A DNA stretch of 64,000 bases from Eublepharis macularius (Eukaryota > Chordata > Lepidosauria > Squamata > Eublepharidae): the NCBI RefSeq assembly GCF_028583425.1, contig NC_072792.1, positions 12,140,176-12,204,175 on the forward strand. Direction: 5' to 3'. Each line of letters begins with the position of its first letter. Within the stretch, counting starts at the first letter, position 1. Both the position numbers and the translations under genes were made by a program. Of the stretch, positions 36,501-47,900 are shown piece after piece. The notes under the pieces are model-generated. The model searched no databases. It was not told the DNA's origin and saw nothing but the letters and a program-made list of their open reading frames with translations.

Positions 36501-38937
36501 AAATTAGAACTGATGTTGAATTTCAGGTGGGAGAAGGAAAATTGACATGTTATCCTTTTGGTTGTAGACTGGTTATTAAAAGATGCTTAAGGGAAAGCTA
36601 AAGATGTAGAATAAATTTCCAGAAATTGTGAAGGTGTGAGGGCAGGGGGCATCATTCTTCCAAAAACTGCTAGAAAAGTTGTTAAACATATTTGCAGTAA
36701 TGACTTACTTATCAAACCTAAACTTCTTTTTTATTGTTTTGACAAAAAATGCATCGCTTAGAACAGAGTATGGAAAATTGTACTATTTGGCACTACTTTT
36801 TATAAGCAGAAAGGATAGCACGGAGCTCTGGTATACCCAATACCAAAGAGATTGTGCTTCACACAGCTGTACACTATGCTTTGTTGGCACACGTACTTTA
36901 GTGTTTGCCATCAGAGAGGCAGGGGGAAACAGCTGAAAACAGCAAACATAAATATTGTTGTAAGCGTAGAAGCATTATTTGAACCTATGGCCTCATAGAG
37001 GCACAATGGAACCAGCTTAGTGATACCCGGTAGCTCAGAAGCCACGTGTGGTTGTTCAGCATACCACCTATGGCTGTTCCGGGCACAATTTCCCCACATG
37101 GCACGCACCCCATGTTTCAGGGAGGTGGACAAGACAAGGGATTGTGAGTGTTTGAAGGTTCTCAAATTGGAACAGCTGCTGCCGGGGGACAGGTAAGCTG
37201 CGAACCTCCATGAGGTGGGGGGGCCTTTTGCCAGGGATGAAAGCAGGGCTCATTTCGAGGGGGAATGCGCAGGAACGCAGTTCTGGCAGTTCCCCAAAGA
37301 GGTCACATATCAGGTGCCCCTGCCCACCTGACTCTCAGCCCTTTTGGGCTCGTTACAGCCTGGATTGGGGCCAAAACGGCCTGGATCGGGCCTCTGACAG
37401 GTGGTGGATCACTCTCCCACTCAGCAGCGGCCCAATCCTGACCATTTTGGGCCACTTTTGGGGCATTTTCAGCCCTGTTTTGCCATTTTGGGCCCAATTT
37501 TGGCCCTGAATGGCCAGGATTGGGTCCAAAACAGCCAGGATAGGTGATGTCAGGGGGTGTGGCATATGCAAATCAGTTATGCTAATGAAGCATGCTAATG
37601 AGTCCCTCCAGCTCTTTTTCTACAAAACGACCCCTGGATGAAAGTAAATGCCCAGTCCTCTCTCTACAACCTCTTCTGTTCTCTCCAGTCTTTCTGATAG
37701 CACAAATATGCATCCTGTTCTCACACAGATCAAACAGCACTAAGTTGTTTGGGAACTGGGAGGGGGAAGTGAACAGGGGTAGAAGAGGGATGTGATTATC
37801 AGGCTACACGGAGAGCAGTCATATCATAGGCAGGAAGAAAGCCTCAAACTGGTAAACACCCGGCCACCTGGGAACGTGTGAGGACTCATTGGATTGTTAG
37901 CAACAAGAATACATCCAGGCATACACAGTGGAGTCACCTCTGACAGAATGAAGTGCACACTTGACAACAAAACCATTGGCATGAATGAATGGGCACAGTC
38001 AGACACGACAGAGAAGATGTAACTGCCGTATTCTAAAGGAGAGCCAATGCAGTATAGTGGACTGTTCTCGAGGAGACCCAGGTTCAAATCTTTGCTCACC
38101 ATTGGATTTTTCAGGCAAACTTCTAGTCCCAGGGATGTTGGACTTGCTTGGAGAAAAGGTGGGATAAAATAAATCAGTAAATAAAGGAAGAAGGCACGCT
38201 CTGTTGTGATGCAGTAAGCAAAGTACAGCTCATTTATGGGAGGTTATAAAGTACGTGACTGTCCCCGTTGCTGCAATTCCAAAGAGAAAACCCAAAAAGC
38301 GTTTTCAAGCTGGGCAGCAGCATATGGCTTATTCACGTTGCTGGACTCGATCAGCTTTGAGCTCCTGGGTTGTTCCAAGGCAGCATCCCAAACTTAAATT
38401 GCTGGAAATGTTAGATAGGGGGATGGTAAAGGAGACAGCAGCTGTTTAACTCGGATGCTTGAAGCGCAGCTACATGTCATAGTGTATGAAATAGAAAGCC
38501 TTCGCGTGTGTGCACGCGCGTGTAATTTTAAAATCACTGCGCTTGTGCTATATCAGTACAGAGCGTCTGTTCGAGAAACCGTCCAAGCTCTTGCTGATGG
38601 TTTCAATCACTGAGAATTCCCTGAGGTAAGGCTTACATTTGCGCCAAGTTTCTTTCCTCCTAGGCTTGCTTAGTTGAGCTGTAATGTATGGGGCCTGAAC
38701 TGCAGGCGGTCCCTGCTTTGCTGCTGTGATGTGGAGGTCTGGCTGTTCTAGAGAATTAAGGGTTTCACGCTTGATCTTCCAGTAAGAGCTAAATTGGGTT
38801 CTCTTTGTAGCATAATCCATTGCAGTTTAGTTGACCGACCCAGTTTGGAAGCATTTGATAGCTTAAGTTCCAGGTGGAGGTGCTAACATTAACAAGGAGT
38901 TGTCATAATTTTTTTGTAAACACATGGCGGCAAACAG

Positions 38938-38986
<49 letters not shown>

Positions 38987-41900
38987 GATATGTCTCATCT
39001 GTTGAGCATCAACCACTTCAGTAAACATGATGTCAGATGTGTATATAAAACCCTGATGAAGTTAAAGGAAATAATTAGAGATAGGCATGAACTGGGGAAA
39101 TGGTGGTTGGTGGTTTGTCACGTTTCACGAACCAGCATGAAATTGCCTCGTTCGTTTGTTTGGTTCGTGAATACGTCACTTCTGGGGCAGTAGAAGGTCT
39201 GCAGAAAGCCCACCCCCCTCCCTGTTGTCCAGGAAACTGATTGATCGGCGCCGTCTGTCTGTAGTGACTAACTGAAAAATGAACCAAACGAACTGGCGTA
39301 AAAATTGTCGCAGTTCGCCAGAAATGCCCTCTGACGAACCACTGGTTCGCGAACCAAAAAAAACGACCCAGTTTGTGACGAACTTTGGTTCGTATTTTGG
39401 TTCGTGCCCACCTCTAGAAATAATCCTTTGCACATAATGAAAACCTTAGATTTGATACACTGGTTTTCATAGGGAAATGTGGATAGGTAACCTTTAAAAG
39501 AGCAGTTGTTGGGTCAGGAAGGGGAAAAGGAAGAGAAGATGCTTACAATGAAGCACATAATGAAAGTCTCAAATGATCCGAGTCACACAGGCTTTGTTTT
39601 CTAGCTCTTGATTTGCTGTGTAGGACTTGCTTTGGGGGCACTTTTGTAACACGCTGATTACAGCTTCGACGCGCATATGAGTTTTGTCAGCTCAGAGACG
39701 GCCCTCGAGAACTGCTATGCTTTCATAGAGCGGCGCTGATGTTTGAAGCAACATATTGAAAGGGTCAGTGGAGCTTTTCCTTCCCTTGCAGAGGGCTGAG
39801 ATGGGGAGACAGGTGAACAAACGCTGTTACGTTTTTACAAATTGGGGCCCACGCAAGTTGTTGTATAACATCTGCTTGGATCTGAAGGTGTCATTCCATC
39901 CATGTATCCCCAGATGTGCAAGTGCCAGTTTATTTTTGTAGCAGTGCAAATAGCTGTTAACCTCATCTCCTGAAATAAATTTGTTTGTGCCACCTGTGAA
40001 CCAATCATGTGTATGTATCAGTAACTTAATCGTGATTATGCAGCGCATATGCACACATGAATACACATGCAAGTGCCTTATACTGGTCTGTTAAGGTCAG
40101 TATTGTCTGCTCAGACTGGCCACAACTCTCCTGGGTCTAAAGCAGAGGTCTTTCGCATCACCTGCTGCCTGTTTCTTTTAACTGAAGATGCCGGGATTTG
40201 AACCTGAGACATTTTGCATGCCAAGCAGATGGTCCACCGCTGAGTCTTGGCTCTTCCTCAATATGTATCAGGTGTGTTTTTGGCCAATAACAAGCTTGAA
40301 GAAGTTAGTCCTACGTGCATCATAGATTGTGTGGTCAGGGGGCACTTGCACAAAGAGTACTGCTCACACAAGGGATTCTTCTAGCGCAATAGCAGAGCAC
40401 GGACAGAATTTCATGGGAAATATTACTTACTTGCTGCATAGGATTCAGACCATACTACTGTTGTGTCCCAGTCATTTTCTCAAAAAGAAAGCTCCAGCCA
40501 GCACGTGTGCCAGTGCGGTAGATGAGCAGATGGCATTCAAAAAAACTTACGGCGCAGGATAAAATCAAATTGAATTTAAGGAGATGTGTTAGTTGACGTT
40601 TGGTCTTCAAAGAAAGCGCAAAGTATAAGAAGCAGCTAATACTTTCTTAGGCTTAAAAAAAAAGAAGACATTCCATGGGTTTAGATATAGGAAGACGGCT
40701 GTCTGCCACTATACCCCAGTAATTGAGGAAGGAATAAACTAGCAAAAGTAGTACGCTTACTCCATGATAACCACCTTGAATCTGGAAGGGGGTCTTTCTT
40801 CAGTTTCCTGGTTCCTGCTCTTTAATAGACAGAAGTATTCTAATATGGAGAAAGATGAGTCAACCCCCCCCCCTTTGGGTGAATCCATATTAGATGTAGT
40901 TAGAAAAGAACCAGGTTTCTTGTACTAACCAGTCAGTGAAACTGACCTCCCTCAGAGGTCTCCCATTCTTCATGCCCAGCTAGATCTGATCTCTTAATAC
41001 CATGTTCTGTTTCCAATAATGACTAGCCAAATGGTTGCTGAATGTGCACAAGCGGCCCCTGAAGGCCACAGTCATTCTCCTCTGTTGTTCCCAGCACCTG
41101 CTTCTTGGAGAGAGTCATAGGCTGATTCCGCACACGTTGGATAATGCACTTTCAATGCACTTCGTCAATTGTTTGAGGTGGATTTTTTGTTACGCACACA
41201 AAAAAATCCATTTCAAATGATCTATAAAGAGGATTGGAAGTGCATTATCCAATGTGACCGAAATTAGCCAGCATTAGTATCCCAGCATGACCTTTGTACA
41301 GCTTCTAGGTTCTGTACTTACTTCAAATTGATTCCATATTGCTGTAGAAAATGGATGAAGGATTTGGGGATGTTTCTTTGTTGCACTAAACATACATGTT
41401 TTCTTTTGATAGGTATCTGTCGGAAGAGGGGATCGACGCGTGCACAAACTCATCTGACAAAATCAACGTAAATGATCTCATCCTGATTGCACTTAATGTA
41501 GGTAACAACTGGGCAATTGTGGCGTTGATTGGTTTGTGTAATAAAAAACGTATACATGGTGACTCTCGAGCGTCCAAATTTTTGTAAAACCATTACTAGA
41601 AAATAAGCTGGAACAAGCCAGGAGAGTAGCAAGATTCAAGTCCCGTCGCAACCTTGAAGACCAACAAGATGTTCACGGTATAAACTCTCGAGAGTCAAAG
41701 TTCCATTCATCAGCTACCAAAGCAAGGAGAACGGTAGCCTGTAATGAAAAGTATAGTGATTGCCCCTCTGTCCATTTAGCTCGGAAAGAAATACGGAAAG
41801 CAAAACATTTCTGTATGAGCAGTTATAAAGTTAAGTTTGTTTCTTAAAAGGAACAAAATAGATGAAGGATATGGATATGGAGTTTTTAAAATCCAGCAAA

Positions 41901-44900
41901 TCTACACATGTCTGTACTAGGCACCCCTTTCAGCAATGTCTGGACAGTTGTATCGTCGAAGGCTTTCACAACCGGAGAACGATGGTTGTTGTGGGTTTTC
42001 CGGGCTGTATTGCCGTGGTCTTGGCATTGTAGTTCCTGACGTTTCGCCAGCAGCTGTGGCTGGCATCTTCAGAGGTGTAGCACCAAAAGACAGAGATCTC
42101 TCAGTGTCACAGTGTGGAAAAGAAGTTGGCAGGTCATTTGTATCTACTCAGGAGGGGTGGGGTTGAGCTGAGTCCTCCTGTAAGAGTTTCCCAGGGTGTG
42201 GAATGCTAATGGCGGGAGGCTTCACTGTATCCTGAGGAGGTTCTTTTGCATATGGATTGGTGCTTGATGTGCTAATCTTCTCTGCAGGGCTATTGTCAGG
42301 GATAGAATGTTTTGTTAGCCTGGTGTTTTTCAGAACTGGAAACCATGCTCTGTTCATTCTTAAAGTCTCTTCTTTCCTGTTCAAATTGTGCTTATGCTTG
42401 TGAAGAAACCTTAAGAATGAACAGAGCATGGTTTCCAGGTCTGAAAAACACCAGGCTAACAAAACACTCCACACCCGACAATAGCCCTGCAGAGAAGATT
42501 AGCACATCAAGGAGTTTAGATTGCCCTCTGCACCACTGAGCGGCATGGAGGGCAATCTAACCTCCCCTCAATACAATATTATTTGTTTCCAGTTCTGAAA
42601 AACACCAGGCTAACAAAACATTCTATCCCTGACAATAGCCCTGCAGAGAAGATTAGCACATCAAGCACCAATCCATATGCAAAAGAACCTCCTCAGGATA
42701 CAGTGAAGCCTCCCGCCATTAGCATTCCACACCCTGGGAAACTCTTACAGGAGGACTCAGCTCAACCCCACCCCTCCTGAGTAGATACAAATGACCTGCC
42801 AACTTCTTTTCCACACTGTGACACTGAGAGATCTCTGTCTTTTGGTGCTACACCTCTGAAGATGCCAGCCACAGCTGCTGGCGAAACGTCAGGAACTACA
42901 ATGCCAAGACCACGGCAATACAGCCCGGAAAACCCACAACAACCAACGGCCTTGCTTTATTATTGGTGATGTACTTCTATTAGTGTGCCTCTCTCTGAAA
43001 TAGCATGATTGTTTCACTATTGCATCCCTGTTCTGCTTTCTTCCACCCTACAAAGGAAATCTGTATTGGAAATAAGTACTCAAATATAACCTTTTTTTTG
43101 AACTTCAGACAGATTTAAGAGTCATTGGCAAGAAGTTCCTCCCAAGCGACATCAATGGTGGAAAAGTGGAAAAGGTAAAAATAATATTTGCAGCTACGTC
43201 TTATGGTTATCCCGTTTCTGCGGAGCACGTTTGTGGGAAACTTTTATTTGTGTAAGACTATGTTGCAACTGAGTCTTCTCAGTGTCAGACTATGGATGTC
43301 AGGTTGTGGCAGGCGGATCCCTGGATCGCTTCAGCACGACACACATCCTTAGCTAAATGATCTTTATTCAGGAATTCAACCATGTACACATACACCCTCT
43401 CCTGATTCTCACAGCGTATATTCCACCAGTAGAAGGTGATTCTAAAGCCCAGTCACTCTGGGAAGATTTTACTGACCAAGTGGGACATTCACTTACCAAA
43501 TACCCTAATGCGTTGGTTATATTGTCAGGAGACTTTAACGCGCGAATAGGAGGTAACGATGAGGCCTTGCTTTCGAAGGTGCTGGGCTCATCTGATTTAG
43601 TTCTTCCTTCTCCCTAGTTTTCCAGATGTTCTAGAGATCGCAAAATTAACTCAGCCGGCAAGTATCTGGCCTCGCTGGTGGTCACGTTAAATCTGGTGCT
43701 TTTGAATGGTACTGTCAACCCTAAGCGATCAGGTTGTTTCACCTGCATTACCTCTAATGGTCTAAGCGTAGTTGACCATTTATTGGCATCCCCAAGTTTA
43801 CATTCCTTAACCACCAAAGTGGAAGTAGGTGAATATCTTGGGGGAGATCACCTCCCTTTGATCCTTGAATTTACACCTCAACAGATGGATATGTCCACCT
43901 ATATCACTATGGCCCCCCAAGATCAGACCCTTTTCAAGAAATCTATCAAATGGTCCCACAAGATCGAGTCCCAGATAGCACAGGTCCATAGGAGTACATG
44001 AAGTAAAAAGCAGTTGCCTGTTAACTTCTCATTGAAAGGAATAAAGCTTCAGGCTGTTACAGTACAATATACTCATCCAGTCTCCTCCCCCCCTAAACCA
44101 CAAGTATCGGAGCAGCCTGGGAAACATTTCCAAAATTCACACACTAGCCAGACAGGACACTGAGCAACACAACACTCCAGACGCTCAAGGTCGGATTAGG
44201 AATGTCCGCTTCACCATTTGCTGTGAGAAAACGAAAGTAGTTATTGAAAGCAAAGGAATAACCTTATCAGTTACAGCACGAGATCAGTTCTACGGCTGAA
44301 ACGACTCGGGACCACAAGCTTAATATTGGCAGGGATGAACGGGCACAATCAGACCTGACACTCAGACAGCTGGTAGGACGGCAAAATCGTCAACAGTTAC
44401 AGGCTGTAAGGGGCACTCGGTCAACAGTTTGTATCTTCTACGTTCACAAAAGTGGTCCAACTTGGTCACCTGACAAGGTACCCGAAAGTAATTGGCTGTT
44501 TCCTAATCTAAAGGCCAGATTTATTGCTGATACTGTGTAAGAATATAATAGTGATTCACCAACTGATGATAGGCTTAGATGGTCTGAAACGACGGCAAAT
44601 GTACTGGTTGTTAAAGAAATGTGGGTACAATTGCACATAATATCGGAAATTGGATCCAAGCACCGAGGAATCTAACCTGTGGTGAGACTGGAGGGTAGAA
44701 AAGCTTTTTCGTCGGTAGGAACCATTTCAAAGATCTTTTTTTCTTTGACCCCGTATATTATTGCTTTGCCAAATGAAGTGTATTGTTTTGTGGTACTGGA
44801 GAAGAAGTTGGTTACTTGCTAAATCTTTCTGTCTGTCTGTCTGGCTGTCTGTCTGTCATTTATAGTCCACCTTTCTCACTGAGACTCAAGGCGGATTACG

Positions 44901-47900
44901 CAGTATGAGCTTAGTACTATCAGTATCAAGTACATTTCCATGCAGTATCAAGTACATTTTCATACAGTGTCAAGGACGTTTCCATAAACAATGCCATAGG
45001 GTAAATATAAACAAGTGTATAAAGACATACCATTAGCAACGATCCAATACAGAGTAGAAGAAACGCTGAAACAGAACAAAATGAATTCTAGGACTGATAA
45101 TAGACAACATGAAGCTGAAATAGAACATAATCAATTCTAGGACTCACATTTGACAACATGACGCATGATAGTGCGTTGGTGTACATATTTAAAGCAGAAG
45201 ATAGTATGTAAGGCAACATAGTGAAGTCTATGGTCCCTAACTCATTACTGAAGCATCTGAGACTTCATCGCTACACTACAGCCTTCCTATCTGAGTAAAA
45301 ACCTTTTTGAATAATTCTGTTTTGCATCGTTTGTGGAGAGCCAGTAGAGGGGGGGCTCTCCTGACTTCCTCAGGCAGGTCATTCCGCAGGGTAGGGGCCA
45401 CCACAGAGAAAGCCCGTGTATGGGCTGCTGTTGATTTTGCCCATGTGCAGCCTGGCACCTGCAGGAGACCCTGTTCAGATGAGCGAAGCTGCCGTAGAGG
45501 AACATAGGGAGGGAGGCGGTCCCACAGGTATGCTGGACCAAGGCCGTGAAGAGCTTTGTATGTCATGACCAATACCTTGAACGGAGCAAAGTAACTGATA
45601 GGTAGCCAATGGAGTGACTGTAGGATGGGAGCAATGTTCAAGCTCCTGTTCGCTCCTGATAATAGTCTAGCCGCAGCATTTTGCACCAATTGGAGTCTCC
45701 TAGTTAACTTAGATGGGAGACCAATGTATAGTGCATTACGATAGTCAAGCCTTGATGTTACCATAGTATGATAGGTTGGCCGTGTTGAGATAAGAAGCCA
45801 TCTTCCAAGCTAGAGTGAAGTTGTAGAAAGCATTTTTTGCGGCTAGTTTCACTTGTTTTTCTAGTAGCAGCGCTGGATCCAGTATAACTCGTAGGCTCTT
45901 AACTGAATCTGCAACGGTCAGACGAACTCCATCGAAAGTGGGGAGTACAATATCCTTCAAGATCTCTGCCTTTCCAACAAGCATCACTTCAGTCTTGTCT
46001 GGGTTCAATTTCAATTTGTTGTTTTTCAGCTATTTTACCACGGCTGTCAGGCAGCGATCTAAGATTTCTACTGCATCCTGTAGGGACCTGGATAGTATGA
46101 TATAGTGTTGGATGTCACCTGCATATTGATGACATCCAACTCCATAGCTGCGAATGAGTTCTAAAGGCTTTATATAGAGGCTGAATAACATGGGAGATAA
46201 GATTGCGCCCTGTGGAACCCCACAAGATAGCTCCCATTCTGAAGATAGCTGATCTCCAACAGTAACCCTTTGAGTCCGTTCTGTGAAAAAAGATTTAAAC
46301 CAGTCCAGGGCACATCCCTTGATGCCCACTTCTGTTTCTAAACATCTCAACAGGATGGTATGGCCTACTGTGTTAAAGGCTACAGATAGATCTAGGAGGA
46401 GCAATAAGGATGTATGACCTTTGTCCATATTCAGACAGAGATCATCCACTAATGCTACAGTGCTGTCTCTGTCCCATGCCCTGGTCTGAATCCTGACTGG
46501 GAAGGGTCCAGAGCACTAGAGCTATCTAAAAAGATAAGGAGTTGGTCAGCTACTGTTCTCTCAATCACTTTACCCAGAAAGGGCAGATTAGAGACTGGGT
46601 GATAATGGGCCACATCAGTTTTGTCTAGGGATGGTTTTTTAATTAGTGGACGGATAACCGCCTGTTTGAGCTGCCAGGCGAAGGTGCCCTGAGTTAGCGA
46701 TTGATTTACAGTAGTCCTTAGTGGTTCACTTGTGTGACTTACAGTGTTCAGCCACAAGATGGTGGTGTTTGATTACTTTTGAAGAACATTACTTCAGTGT
46801 ATAGACTGTGTAATGTGATATCTGACTGAATTAGATTACAATATCTCGCTTATCTGTAGAAATTGTTGTTGTTACAGTTAAGAAAGGAAAACTGATACAT
46901 TCCAAATTGTTTATACTAGAGGTGGGCATGAACGGAAATATGAACCAAAGTTCGTCACAAACTGGGCCTTTTTTTTGGTTTGTGAGCTGGCGGTTCATCG
47001 GTGGGAATTTCTGATGAACTGCGATGATTTTTAGGCTGGTTTGTTTGGTTTGTTTTTCGGTTCATCACTGCAGGCAGCCTGGTGCCGATCAATCAGTTTC
47101 CTAGGCAATGGGGGGTGGGGGGAATAGGCTTTCTGCAGACCTTCTGCTGCCCTGGAAGTGACATATTCACGAACCAAATGAACCGGTTCGCAGACCAGGC
47201 AATTTCATGCCGGTTTGTGGTTCGTGAAACACAATGAACCAGGAACTGCAACGAAACGCCATTTTCCCGGTTCGTGCCCATCTCTAGTTTATACCAATTT
47301 AGACCTAACTCCAGCTAAATGTGATTTGCATATTTCTGTGGAGTTAACTGTTGGATTATTTTGTCAAGTGTACACTTGTCACCACCTAATATTGGTTGCC
47401 TTGGACTCTGCTGCAAATATTTTTATGAACCATTGCATAAATGATTTTGTTTTTAATAAGATGTTGCAATCCAATAAACGGTGTGATCCAGATTAAGTGA
47501 CCTTTTGGTTTTAGAACAAAATTTGAGTTCAGTAATAGCTTAAAGGCTAATCACATTTTCCAGGGTATAATCTTTTGTAAGTCAAAGCTCACTTCATCAG
47601 ATAAGTGTATCTAAATGAGCTTTGACTCACAAATGCTTATATCTTGGAAAATTGCGTTGGTGTCTAAGGTATTACTCAACTTGAATTTTCTTTTATTACT
47701 GCAGACTAATGGGGCTACCCCCTTGAAACTATTTTCAGTTTTAGACCTTGAAGTCTATATGATGGTGGTGGTATTTTCTGTTGCATGGATGTGTTCTGAA
47801 TTCTGAAGCTACGGTAGTAAAGAAGACAGATGTGTACACCGAAAAACTGCTGTTTGATAATGAAAGTCTGCCAGTATATGACAAATAGAAAATAGGTGGG

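Larger units (their letters stand above)
41943..42950. mobile_element. Penelope-like element remnant, inverted-repeat form, element 1
   Basis: A roughly 1-kb inverted repeat. The left arm (GTCGAAGGCTTTCACAACCG ... CTGACGTTTCGCCAGCAGCT ... GGCATCTTCAGAGGTGTAGC, on to about 42345) is repeated inverted at about 42590-42950. The middle has a second inverted segment (AACCATGCTCTGTTCATTCT vs AGAATGAACAGAGCATGGTT). The terminal words match what I recall of Penelope-like elements in amniotes. Each arm carries a hammerhead-like core. No reverse transcriptase or GIY-YIG frame is present. Confidence 0.6.

Noticed and set aside
41943..42780. Frames of 65-108 codons repeated in opposite orientation
   Set aside because: They are the same Penelope-like arm sequence translated on both strands. 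The matching peptides ([18 protein letters not shown]) reflect the inverted repeat, not a conserved gene.
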